Part shown: positions 10,313-18,500 of the stretch, in pieces | Position numbering within the stretch: the stretch's first letter is position 1 | Layout: each line of letters starts with the position of its first letter | Notes under the pieces: model-generated | Told to the model about the DNA's origin: nothing | Databases searched by the model: none | What the model saw: the letters and a program-made list of their open reading frames with translations, nothing else | Translations under genes and position numbers: made by a program | Assembly (NCBI RefSeq): GCF_022513635.1 | Contig: NZ_JAKWBL010000004.1 | Coordinates: 558,001-622,000, forward strand | From: Paraniabella ginsengisoli | Lineage (GTDB): Bacteria > Bacteroidota > Bacteroidia > Chitinophagales > Chitinophagaceae | Length of the DNA stretch: 64,000 nucleotides | Direction: 5' to 3'

Positions 10313-10900
10313 ATGGCTCATGTAAAAATTGCACAAACAGAATTTCCCGTATTAGATATTATTAAAGAACGTTGGAGCCCGCGTGCTTTTGCAGACAAAG
10401 CAATAACGGAACAGGATATACATACTATTTTGGAAGCTGGCTCTTGGGCGGCAAGTGCCAATAATGAACAACCCTGGAAATATGTGTATGCTATGAAAGG
10501 CACACCTGGATTTGAAAAATTATGGAATTGTTTGACAGAAGGAAACCAAAGCTGGAACAAACATGCAGCAGTTTTGATGGTGGCTATTACCAGGAAAACA
10601 TTTGTTAGAAACGGAAAGGACAATAAGTCTGCGGAGCATGATTTGGGCATGAGCAACGCTCACATGTTTTTGCAAGCTGTTTCAATGGATATATATCCAC
10701 ACCCAATGGGTGGTTTCTTTCCTGATAAGGTAAAGGGAGTATTATCGCTAACTGATGATGAGAAGCCTGTTTGTATGATCGGTTGGGGATATTTGGGCAA
10801 TCCGGAAATGCTTGATGAAAAAAATAAAGTAACCGAAACCCAAGCCAGGAGTAGAAAACATCATACTGAATTTTCGGAAAAATATAAGGAGTCTTTTTGA
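10313..10900 (+). CDS. Nitroreductase family FMN oxidoreductase
   Basis: This 195-residue protein carries the family's FMN-binding motifs: RWSPRAF near residue 20, EAGSWAASANNEQPW near 45-60 and a C-terminal IGWGYLGNPE loop. Members are homodimers with FMN that reduce nitro groups, quinones or flavins with NAD(P)H. It begins 3 bases after the C45 gene and was probably co-transcribed. Whether it belongs to the pigment-like module or is a general detoxifying enzyme cannot be told from sequence. Confidence 0.88.
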   Translation: MAHVKIAQTEFPVLDIIKERWSPRAFADKAITEQDIHTILEAGSWAASANNEQPWKYVYAMKGTPGFEKLWNCLTEGNQSWNKHAAVLMVAITRKTFVRNGKDNKSAEHDLGMSNAHMFLQAVSMDIYPHPMGGFFPDKVKGVLSLTDDEKPVCMIGWGYLGNPEMLDEKNKVTETQARSRKHHTEFSEKYKESF

Positions 10901-10967
10901 TTATGACAAAAATTATTAAGGTTTCGGCAATCCGGTACAACCACTAAGAATCCATTGAAACCCTATC

Positions 10968-10993
10968 AACCCTGAGTTTGTTGCTTAAGGGTT
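10968..10993 (+). terminator. Terminator after nitroreductase
   Basis: AACCCT at 10968-10973 pairs with AGGGTT at 10988-10993, and CTTTTATTT follows. It lies 68 bases after the nitroreductase stop and before the convergent NUMOD4-like gene. Confidence 0.55.
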
Positions 10994-11036
10994 CTTTTAT
11001 TTAACGGATGCAGTCTTAACTTGTCAACATCATTCG

Positions 11037-11660
11037 TCATATTTTTACGTGTCCCCAATTTTCTCCGGTTTTAATGCGGTAGAGTTGCATTTCACTTATG
11101 CCAAAATGCTTTGCAATCATTTTCATTCTCGTTTTTCTGTTATGATCTGCAAGCCGCTTTTTTATAAGCATTACTTTTGTAGATGTGAGTTTGTGCCCGT
11201 CACGCTTTTTATTGTACTCTACGAGTTTTTTCCGTGCCTCCAGAACATAAGGGCTTGCTTGCTGATGCTGCAGCATTTCTTCCCGTTTTGCCCATTTTAG
11301 ATTTCCTGCAAAGTCGTTCATTTTGTTGTAATCTAAATGCAGAACATAAACCTGATCCTCTGATGTTTTTGTTAAAAAGTATTCTGCAACAAGCTTGTAA
11401 AAGAAAAAATGTTTGTGCTTAAGTTTATTGTCTTTGTCACGAATTTTATAACGAAATATTCTGTACCCTTTTATTGTTGAGCCTTTCAGTAATCTTCCTT
11501 CTTCCGGTATGTTAGTGTAGCTTATAAGCCGTCCGTAATTTGAAATAGCGTATCGAAGTTGAAGATTACCTTCAAATGAAATTTCTTTAAATTTTTCTGT
11601 AGTAAAAAAACGTAGCATGAGGGGGAAATTATTTTTCAAAGTCAACAAATCTTCTGTCAT
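11037..11660 (-). CDS. NUMOD4/HNH-like DNA-binding protein
   Basis: The 207 residues read as a NUMOD4-type start (YAISNYGRLIS, then LLKGSTIKGYRIFRY), an HNH-like core (FFYKLVAEYFL ... HLDYNKMNDFAGNLKW) and a C-terminal helix-turn-helix (IAKHFGISEMQLYRIKTG). In canonical HNH nucleases of this group the core reads NHxDGNKxNN; here the first Asn is replaced (VLHLDYNKMND), so nuclease activity may be weak or lost. Such proteins occur in Bacteroidota as standalone genes as well as homing endonucleases. I see no flanking intron, repeat or phage genes. It lies 65 bases downstream of the response-regulator gene on the same strand, so shared transcription is possible. Confidence 0.65.
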   Translation of the reverse strand: MTEDLLTLKNNFPLMLRFFTTEKFKEISFEGNLQLRYAISNYGRLISYTNIPEEGRLLKGSTIKGYRIFRYKIRDKDNKLKHKHFFFYKLVAEYFLTKTSEDQVYVLHLDYNKMNDFAGNLKWAKREEMLQHQQASPYVLEARKKLVEYNKKRDGHKLTSTKVMLIKKRLADHNRKTRMKMIAKHFGISEMQLYRIKTGENWGHVKI

Positions 11661-11725
11661 TGCCTACTGCAAGTTTGATATCAACATCGTAGCGCAAAAA
11701 TACTACCAAAGATTAATCTTTCAAA

Positions 11726-12429
11726 TTACTCAGAATATTTGTAACCAACGCCTCTTACTGAATGGAAGTATTTTGGATTTCGGCTATCCTTTTCGAAGTA
11801 CTTTCTAAAGTTTAAAATGAAGTTGTCAATTGTTCTGGTAGTTGGATATACATTGTAGCCCCACACGTATTGCAATATTTTTTCGCGGGTTACCACTTCA
11901 TTTTTGTTTTCTATCAACAGCTTTAACAGCATTGCTTCTTTCTTGCTTAACTGTACTTTGCCTGCATATTTAGTGCTTGCCTCCTGTGCTTTAAAGTCAA
12001 TAATATTTCCTCCAAACGTATAAGAGTTGCCCAGTGTGCTTTTATCCTGCAGCCTTAAATTTTTTTCAATCATTTTGCGAACGCGGATCAGCAATTCTTC
12101 CAGATTGAAAGGCTTGGTAATATAATCGTCCGCACCTTTTTTAGTCCCAAAACCTTATCAGCACTGGTGTTTTTAGCACTCAACATTAAAATTGGAACTT
12201 CGTTATTGCTAATACGAATGGTTTCGGCAACAGCAATTCCATCTACTTCAGGAAGCATCACATCCAGAATAATAAGATCGAAGTATTCGTTTTTAACAGC
12301 TTTGATAGCTTCATTTCCATCATAAGCCGAAGTGACTTGGTAATTTTCCAACTCAAGGTTTAACTTCAAGGCTTCATGAAGGTTATCCTCATCTTCTACT
12401 AATAAAATATTTACTGCTCTTTCTTCCAT
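11726..12429 (-). CDS. OmpR/PhoB-type response regulator (one missing base)
   Basis: Receiver domain residues 1-120: acidic pocket Glu12-Asp13, phospho-acceptor Asp56 in ILDVMLPE, and conserved Lys in YITKPF. The C-terminal winged helix (from ~130) shows LSKKEAMLLKLL, REKILQYVWG and SVRGVGYKY. The frame breaks in the A6 run read at plus-strand 12137-12142; one more A turns GLKKVRT into GLKKGADDYITKPF and gives 234 codons. The sensor kinase gene lies 32 bases upstream on the same strand, so the two form a standard two-component pair. Bacteroidota regulators of this type usually sense envelope or redox stress, but the signal here is unknown. Confidence 0.9.
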
Positions 12430-12461
12430 TCTAATACAGGGTTTATCAAGTTATGACAAGG

Positions 12462-13457
12462 TCAGAGATAAAACCTGACGGCAAAAATACTCCCCTTTAC
12501 ATTGTTATTTGTCATTAAAATGTCTGCATTGTGATCTTTAGCAATCTTGCGGCAAAGGTATAATCCCAAACCGGTTCCTTTCTTCTTTCTTGTAGCTTCG
12601 TTACCTATGCGGTAAAATTTAGAATATATCTTTTTCCTTTCATCTTCCGGAATACCCGGGCCTTCATCAATTACTTTCATGCTCACTTCTTCTTCACTTC
12701 TATTCAAAGTAATGGCTACCGCCTCGTCCTTTTCAGAGTACTTTAATGCGTTTTCAATTAGGTTATTGATAAGGATTTCAAGCAACAGCGGATCTCCTTC
12801 TATATCTATTCCGCTTTCAATATTGCTTGTAATAGAGCGATCGGGAAATCGTTGTGAAAATTCATTAACCCTGTATTGCAGCAGGTTCGAAAAGTCTATA
12901 TCTTCCTTATTCATCTTATACCATTTCCCTTCAAGTTGCGATGACACCAATATATTATTAGTTAGAAAATCGAGCCGCTTGGTTTCTTCAAGTGAAGCTT
13001 GAATTAGTTTCCTCTGTTTTTGTTCATCCAGCTTCTGATGCTTTATCAACGTTTCAAGATTCAATTTGGAAATAGCAATCGGCGTTTTAAGTTCGTGCGT
13101 AACTGCCATCATAAAATTCTGTTGCTGATCCTGAACCTGTTTTTGTTGCCGCATAGAACTGTAAACAAATGCGGCACCCAAAATAATAAGTCCCAGAAAA
13201 ACAATTCCTTCGCCACCGTATTTTAAGGTATTGCTGTGGTATGCCTCCTTTACTTTTCTCAACTCTTCCTGGTACACTACCGGGTTCTTATCCTTATTGA
13301 TGGTAGTGTTTAAATGATTAAGTTGGTAGTTATACATTTCGGTGCTTTGCCTTTGCAGCGAAATAAACCACCATACAAGCGCTGCAATAATATAAATAAG
13401 CAGCAGCCAAAATTTAACTGTAGTTCTTTTTAAACGAGCTTGTAGCTTTTGTTCCAT
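12462..13457 (-). CDS. Membrane sensor histidine kinase
   Basis: The 331 residues comprise TM1 (~17-35), a short periplasmic loop of about 48 residues, TM2 (~84-100), a HisKA domain with the phosphorylated His121 in AVTHELKTPIA and a HATPase domain (NLIENALKYS, DEGPGIPEDE, GTGLGLYLCRKIA). All kinase boxes are intact. The small sensory loop argues against a large ligand-binding domain. It is directly upstream of the OmpR-type regulator gene. A dispersed repeat (13511-13574) sits ahead of it, and no good TAnnTTTG element is visible there. Confidence 0.92.
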   Translation of the reverse strand: MEQKLQARLKRTTVKFWLLLIYIIAALVWWFISLQRQSTEMYNYQLNHLNTTINKDKNPVVYQEELRKVKEAYHSNTLKYGGEGIVFLGLIILGAAFVYSSMRQQKQVQDQQQNFMMAVTHELKTPIAISKLNLETLIKHQKLDEQKQRKLIQASLEETKRLDFLTNNILVSSQLEGKWYKMNKEDIDFSNLLQYRVNEFSQRFPDRSITSNIESGIDIEGDPLLLEILINNLIENALKYSEKDEAVAITLNRSEEEVSMKVIDEGPGIPEDERKKIYSKFYRIGNEATRKKKGTGLGLYLCRKIAKDHNADILMTNNNVKGSIFAVRFYL

Positions 13458-13510
13458 GCCTTATATATTATGCTGGCAATAACAATTTTTATTGGGTCAT
13501 CAGTAAACAG

Positions 13511-13574
13511 GTGGCATCGGTCTTGCGTCGCACATTTCAACTATAGATTATAACTCAACCTACATAAACGACGT
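13511..13574 (+). repeat. Dispersed intergenic repeat, TGGCATCGG type (copy A)
   Basis: GTGGCATCGGTCTTGCGTCG opens a ~64-base element that ends CCTACATAAACGACG. It aligns along its length with 19245-19309, and its first part also matches 24288-24341 inverted. It lies between gldH and the histidine kinase gene. Confidence 0.6.
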
Positions 13575-13680
13575 AAATCGTTGACAAGTTTACAGGTTGA
13601 TAAGTTCACAAGGAAGCAATCCTTATCAAGGTCTAATCTTTAATCTGTCAACTTTTATCTATCATCTGTCATCTTCCTCC

Positions 13681-14130
13681 CTACTTATCCAATGCAATAC
13701 CAACGTTCAAAATATTAGAAAGTATTTCTTCCTTCATTGTGTGCTGCAATACAAAGCGGTATGCTCCTGGCTTAAGAAAAACCGGCGGGTTTATTTTTAT
13801 CCTGCTATAATAAATATCGTCCATCATTATACCATTCCAGTCGCCTGCAGTATCCGTTAGGGGCAGGTTTACATGCATAGCCTTAATCGTTTTTTTAGCT
13901 GTGTCCTGAACCAATAGTTTCACTAAAAGTCTGTTAAAGGGAAACCTTTGGGTATGTCGCACCACAAAAAATAATTGGTGATATGTGCTGTCTGATATGT
14001 TAAATGGGATAACAGCATTTTGATTCTTTCTCCATTCATGCTGTGGCAGGTCAACCTGTTTTTCGTAAACATCAATATGTTTACAGGATATAAATATTAT
14101 TAGAAAACATAAAAATAAAATATAACGCAC
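13681..14130 (-). CDS. gldH: Gliding motility lipoprotein GldH
   Basis: A 149-residue lipoprotein: hydrophobic leader with lipobox ending FISC, so Cys16 would be acylated. The mature sequence follows known GldH order: DVYEKQVDLPQHEW, then IPFNISDSTYHQLFFVVRHT, WNGIMMDDIYYSRI and the end FLKPGAYRFVLQHTM...LNVGI. GldH is required for gliding and type IX secretion in Flavobacterium and is found across Bacteroidota, including species not known to glide. It lies 45 bases downstream of yicC on the same strand. The rest of the gld/por genes are not in the window. Confidence 0.9.
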   Translation of the reverse strand: MRYILFLCFLIIFISCKHIDVYEKQVDLPQHEWRKNQNAVIPFNISDSTYHQLFFVVRHTQRFPFNRLLVKLLVQDTAKKTIKAMHVNLPLTDTAGDWNGIMMDDIYYSRIKINPPVFLKPGAYRFVLQHTMKEEILSNILNVGIALDK

Positions 14131-14175
14131 ACTTACTTCTTTGCTGCAAAAGTAAGTGAAGTTATAATGACTTGC

Positions 14176-15051
14176 TTACAGTACATTCAACACTTGTTCT
14201 TTTGCCTTTTCAAGTTCGTCCTTCATCATTACTACCAGTTTTTGAATGGCAGAGTCGTACGCTTTTGAACCTGTTGTGTTGATCTCGCGGCCCACTTCCT
14301 GAAGAATGAAGGAAAGTTTTTTGCCTTTTGAATCACCATCTTCATGCAGTATTTCTTTAAAATAAGTACAATGATTGTCAAGCCTTACCATTTCTTCAGT
14401 TATGTCGATCTTTTCAATGTAGTAAATCAGTTCTTGTTCAAGGCGGTTTACATCATAGTTTTCTTTGCCCACTTTTTCTTCCAGCAACTTTACTAATCCT
14501 TCGCGCATGGTAGTTTGTCGAAGTTTATCAAGCGGGTTTATTTCTTTTTGAAGGGTAACAATGTTATCAATGCGCTTTTCTAATTCCCCTCCCAGTATAT
14601 TGCCTTCATTAGCTCTATGTTTATTCAAATCACTCATCGCTTCTCTTATTGCTAATTTTAGCGCCTCCCAATCAGTTTCAGATAAAGATTCGCTACTTGG
14701 TGTTATAACTTCAGGAAGCTTAATTAAAGCGTTCAGAATATTGGATGTATCTATGTTAAGCTCTTTAGCCATTGCCGCAAGCGATTGATAATAGGCTTTA
14801 GCCAAATCGGTATTAATAACAACAGGTTTTGCATCGCCCGTATCCTTTAAGCTGATCGTACAATCTACACTTCCGCGGCTTAAGCCTTCAGCTAAAACCT
14901 TTCTTATGTCAAATTCAAATGGTTTTACAATCACCGGTAATCTTAATGATAAATCAAACTGTTTACCGTTCAAAGATTTTATATCAATTAAAAAAGTTTT
15001 CTGGCCGATAACTTTCTCTGCTCGGCCAAAGCCGGTCATTGATTTAAGCAT
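14176..15051 (-). CDS. yicC: YicC family endoribonuclease
   Basis: The start MLKSMTGFGRAE is the family signature. The 291 residues contain YicC_N (1-155) and DUF1732 at the C-terminus, with the characteristic EEMVRLDNHCTYFKEIL and EVGREINTTGSKA. Family members in Escherichia coli and Bacillus are RNases implicated in sRNA turnover; the Bacteroidota protein is presumed similar. It is first in a minus-strand run with gldH and divergent from lpxD across a 672-base spacer. Confidence 0.9.
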   Translation of the reverse strand: MLKSMTGFGRAEKVIGQKTFLIDIKSLNGKQFDLSLRLPVIVKPFEFDIRKVLAEGLSRGSVDCTISLKDTGDAKPVVINTDLAKAYYQSLAAMAKELNIDTSNILNALIKLPEVITPSSESLSETDWEALKLAIREAMSDLNKHRANEGNILGGELEKRIDNIVTLQKEINPLDKLRQTTMREGLVKLLEEKVGKENYDVNRLEQELIYYIEKIDITEEMVRLDNHCTYFKEILHEDGDSKGKKLSFILQEVGREINTTGSKAYDSAIQKLVVMMKDELEKAKEQVLNVL

Positions 15052-15281
15052 ATTCGTGTTTTATGTAAAGATAATGTTTGAAAATCGCCGTAAAGGATAT
15101 TTTTATATGTTGATGTTTTTTATTTTTTAATGCTGATAAACATTTTATACCGTGTCTTTACTACTCAAATAATATTACAAAGTCTCAACCCGGATTAACA
15201 CGCATAAGCAATAGCAGGGCTTCTTTTAGTAGGATAATCTGTAACTGTATGTTTAAAAGCAGCATTGGTTAAAAACAAAAA

Positions 15282-15304
15282 ATCCCTTCAAATGATGAAG
15301 GGAT
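15282..15304 (-). terminator. Orphan intrinsic terminator
   Basis: A perfect 9-bp stem (ATCCCTTCA/TGAAGGGAT) with a 5-base loop. On the minus strand it is followed by TTTTTTGTTTTT, a strong U tract; on the plus strand only by ATTTTATAT. No annotated minus-strand gene lies upstream, since lpxD at 15724 is on the plus strand. Confidence 0.7.
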
Positions 15305-15702
15305 ATTTTATATAGATGGGTTAGTAAGTACAGGAAATAAATTTCCTACCACAATATTAATTATTATTTTAACGATATAAAAATTATTTATAAAATTTTT
15401 TATTAACAAATAAGAAAATGGCTTGTGGATATCGATGATTTTTGATTGGTTATTTTTTGAACAATAACAATGAATTCGCAATTACACTTTTTATAAACCG
15501 GTAAGAGTTGATAAGCGTAAACAGGTATGGATACTGGGTTGTATTGAATTATCAACTATACTCATTTCACAAACAATTAAACGATGTATAGTTTATGTCG
15601 GTCATTCTTATTCATAAAATTTATTGATAATAACAATCAAAAAAACATATTTTTTTGTGCATACTTTTTACAGGAAAAAATGTTTTACTCTTTCCATAAT
15701 GA

Positions 15703-15710
15703 TAACTTTG
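15703..15710 (+). promoter_or_regulatory. Putative -7 element for lpxD
   Basis: TAACTTTG fits TAnnTTTG and lies 13 bases before the lpxD ATG, implying a very short leader. No TTG at the expected -33 spacing. Confidence 0.45.
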
Positions 15711-15723
15711 ATAAAATGTTTTT

Positions 15724-16670
15724 ATGAAGTTCGATCAGCCAGTTCCTCTTACACAAATTGCAGCTCTGATAAATGCAACATTGTTGGGTAATAAAGAAGC
15801 ATATGCAACAGGTATCAATGAGATACACGTTGTTGAAGAAGGTGATCTGGTATTTGTGGATCATCCTAAATATTATGACAAATGCATTAACTCTTCAGCA
15901 AGTTTTATTATCATTAATAAGGAAACGGATTTTCCGGAAGGCAAAGCATTGCTTCTTGTTGAAGAACCTTTTGAAGCCTATTTAAAAATAGTAGATTACT
16001 ACCGTCCATTTCAACCTTCGATGGATATTGTTGCTGAAACTGCTACCATTGGAGAAGGCTCTGTAGTGATGCCTAACGCTTACCTGGGTAATCAGGTTAC
16101 GGTGGGTAAAAACTGTATAATATTTCCCAATGTAACGATACTTGATCACTGTATTCTTGGCGACAATGTGGTGATACAAAGCGGCACTGTAATTGGCAGT
16201 GATGCTTTTTACTACAATAAGAAAAATAATCGCGACATACACTATAAAAAAATGACGAGTTGCGGCGTGTTGTGATCAAAGACTTTGTAGAAATTGGCGC
16301 CGGATGCACAATTGACAGAGGAGTAACTGGAGACACAATTATTGGCGAAGGAACAAAAATGGATAACCAGGTGCACATTGGCCACGATACGATTATTGGT
16401 AAGAATTGCCTTTTTGCTGCACAAGTTGGTATTGCCGGTGCCGCTTTAATTGAAGATGAAGTAACCCTTTGGGGACAGGTAGGGGTTAGTAAAACACTTA
16501 CGATCGGTAAAGGCGCTGTAGTAAATGCGCAAAGTGGAGTTCCTTCTTCTATAGTGGGGGATAAAATATATTTTGGATCACCAGTTACAGATGCTAAAGA
16601 AAAATTAAAAGAGTTGGTGTGGACAAAACGCATTCCCGAAATTTGGGAGAAGGTAAAAAATATAAAATAG
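15724..16670 (+). CDS. lpxD: LpxD-like UDP-3-O-acyl-glucosamine N-acyltransferase (one missing base)
   Basis: The enzyme adds the N-linked 3-hydroxyacyl chain in lipid A synthesis. Residues 1-100 form the uridine-binding N-terminal domain; from ~105 runs a left-handed beta-helix of hexapeptide repeats (IGEGSV, VTVGKN, VVIQSG, VEIGAG). The catalytic-type His lies in NQVHIGHDTIIG, after GCTIDRGVTGDTIIG, both matching LpxD. The frame breaks at ~16258, where one base (probably G) is missing in TGCGGCGTG; repaired length 315 codons, slightly short of proteobacterial LpxD (~340) but usual for Bacteroidota paralogues. Some Bacteroidota have a second LpxD-like protein of uncertain acyl donor, so substrate identity is not certain. 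The DUF72 gene starts 6 bases after it. Confidence 0.85.
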
Positions 16671-16676
16671 CTTTTT

Positions 16677-17585
16677 ATGAAATTCGGACAAGTGTCAGAC
16701 CCCTCTGGTATTGATTTTAAGCTTCCAAAAGATGCTGCGGCAACTACCGAAATTTTAGGTAAGAGCAAAGTAAAGCATTTTGAAGCCTATGTCGGATGCG
16801 CCAAATGGAATAAAACCGACCTTAAAGGGTTTTATCCTAAAGGGATTAAAGATGAACTGGCATATTACTCCGGACAGTTTAATTCAATTGAACTGAACGC
16901 TACCTTTTATGGAATGCCAACTGCCGATCAAGTGGTTAAATGGACAGAGAAAACACCAAAAGAGTTTAAATTTTTTCCGAAGCTAACCAACTCGATTAGC
17001 CACTTTAAAAGGCTTACGCCAGATAGTTTGCCCCTTGCAGAAACTTTTTGCAATGCAATATCCAACTTTGAAAAAAAATTGGGAATGGCTTTTTTGCAAT
17101 TACACGATAAATTTTCGCCAAAGGAATTTGATAAGCTACAAAATTTTATAAACAACTTTCCTAAAGGAATTCCGTTAGCTGTAGAAGTAAGAAATGAGGC
17201 CTGGTTTTCAGATCCTTTACAATGGGGAAGTTTTTGTAATCTGCTTGAGAAAAAGAAGATGTCGAATATTATTGTTGATACGGCCGGCAGAAGAGATATG
17301 GTGCACATGCGGCTTACAACGCCAGAGGCTTTTATTCGATTTGTAGGATGTAACGATGATAAGATTGACAAGAAAAGGTTAGACGATTGGCTCAAAAGAA
17401 TTGAAAAATGGCACCAGGAAGGATTGAAAAAATTATACTTTTTCGTTCATCAGAATGTTGAGCTTTCGTCACCACTGTTGTCGGCTTATTTTATTGAAAA
17501 ACTAAATAAAAATTTAAACCTGGATTTGAAAATACCAGAAAAGCCCGTTGATAAAAAAGATAATGGACAGAAAAAGTTATTCTAA
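16677..17585 (+). CDS. DUF72 (YecE-like) protein
   Basis: The 302 residues show the DUF72 TIM-barrel signature: YVGCAKWNKTDLKGFYP, FNSIELNATFYGMP, FKFFPKLTNSISH, FLQLHDKF and LAVEVRNEAWF. Function of this family is unsettled. It follows lpxD by 6 bases, so both are likely on one transcript, and its stop codon overlaps that of yjjG by 4 bases (CTAA). Confidence 0.88.
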   Translation: MKFGQVSDPSGIDFKLPKDAAATTEILGKSKVKHFEAYVGCAKWNKTDLKGFYPKGIKDELAYYSGQFNSIELNATFYGMPTADQVVKWTEKTPKEFKFFPKLTNSISHFKRLTPDSLPLAETFCNAISNFEKKLGMAFLQLHDKFSPKEFDKLQNFINNFPKGIPLAVEVRNEAWFSDPLQWGSFCNLLEKKKMSNIIVDTAGRRDMVHMRLTTPEAFIRFVGCNDDKIDKKRLDDWLKRIEKWHQEGLKKLYFFVHQNVELSSPLLSAYFIEKLNKNLNLDLKIPEKPVDKKDNGQKKLF

Positions 17586-18277
17586 AAAATATCTTCCAAT
17601 TCCTTCAAATGCCTCACCATATAAGTAGGTTTAAAATCATGTTCCGCATCTATATGATTAATAAAAACCTGGTCCATTCCTGCCTTGTATGCTCCTATAA
17701 TATCAGCTTCCAGATCGTCTCCTAACATAATGCTTTCATGAATGCTTGCTTTAGTAGCATGTAAAGCATAATCAAAAATCTCCTTTTTAGGTTTAAGACT
17801 ATTACTTCCTTCTGAAGTAATTACTTTATCAAAATAATGCTTGATTTTACTGTTGGTTATCTTATGATGTTGAACTTCCTCAAATCCATTCGTGATCAAA
17901 TGAAGTTTATAGTTCTTTTTATGCAGGTATTCCAGTATTTCAATGGTGTGCGGAAATAAAACGTTCCTGGTTGGAAGCATTTCTAAAAATCGGACGCTCA
18001 TTGTTTCAGCTAAAACATCATCTGCAATTTTAAAATCGAGCAATGCCAGCCTCATCCTTTTCACACGCAACTCTGCCTGTTTAATAAATCCGTTTCTGTA
18101 TCGCGCCCAAAGTTTTAAATTATGTGCCAGGTAATTTCTATAAAAAAGATCAAAATCATGTACGCCGCGCGCTTCCAGTTCTAATGTTGTATATAGATCG
18201 AGCAAAGTAATTTTAGCATTGGAATCAAAATCCCAAAGTGTATGATCAAGATCGAAGAATAAGTGTTTATACTTCAT
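17582..18277 (-). CDS. yjjG: YjjG family noncanonical pyrimidine nucleotidase (HAD)
   Basis: HAD-superfamily phosphatase of 231 residues: motif I FFDLDHTLWDFD near the N-terminus, a helical cap (residues ~20-95), motif II LITNG, Lys in SLKPKKEIFDYAL and motif IV MLGDDLEADIIGA. The LWDFD continuation after motif I is characteristic of YjjG, which dephosphorylates dUMP/dTMP and damaged pyrimidine nucleotides. Convergent with DUF72, overlapping by 4 bases. Confidence 0.88.
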   Translation of the reverse strand: MKYKHLFFDLDHTLWDFDSNAKITLLDLYTTLELEARGVHDFDLFYRNYLAHNLKLWARYRNGFIKQAELRVKRMRLALLDFKIADDVLAETMSVRFLEMLPTRNVLFPHTIEILEYLHKKNYKLHLITNGFEEVQHHKITNSKIKHYFDKVITSEGSNSLKPKKEIFDYALHATKASIHESIMLGDDLEADIIGAYKAGMDQVFINHIDAEHDFKPTYMVRHLKELEDIF

Positions 18278-18370
18278 CCGGTAAAAATAAAATACTAATT
18301 CTTAAATATGAACATAAAACCGGCTGGGCGTATTAATTTTCGATTAAGGCTACAAAATAATTATCGCTTA

Positions 18371-18412
18371 TATAAGATGCCATTTGTACAACTGTACAAG
18401 CGAGCGTGGCAA
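18371..18412 (+). repeat. Dispersed intergenic repeat, CGAGCGTGGCAA type (copy D)
   Basis: TATAAGATGCCATTTGTA precedes CAACTGTACAAGCGAGCG and TGGCAA. The last 24 bases (18389-18412) are identical to 39016-39039. It lies between the divergent yjjG and SDR genes. Confidence 0.65.
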
Positions 18413-18500
18413 AATGGTTGACTTATATTCTTAGCTGACAAAAAAACATATATCCGAACTTTGTGCGGTATGTTTATTGCTGATAAAAGAAATGTATAAT

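Larger units (their letters stand above)
15052..15723. other. 672-base AT-rich spacer between divergent yicC and lpxD
   Basis: No open frame of note. It holds a minus-strand-type terminator (15282-15304) with no gene to end, a perfect 7-bp inverted repeat (AGGAAAT at 15332-15338, ATTTCCT at 15341-15347), a 15-mer shared with 53145-53159, one near-consensus DnaA-box-like motif (TGTGGATAT at 15424-15432) with weaker relatives at 15506 and 15549, and the lpxD -7 element at 15703. Confidence 0.6.

Noticed and set aside
16097..16768. Minus-strand open frame opposite lpxD and the start of DUF72
   Set aside because: It is a shadow of the hexapeptide-repeat coding sequence; Pro/Ser-rich translation, no recognisable domain.
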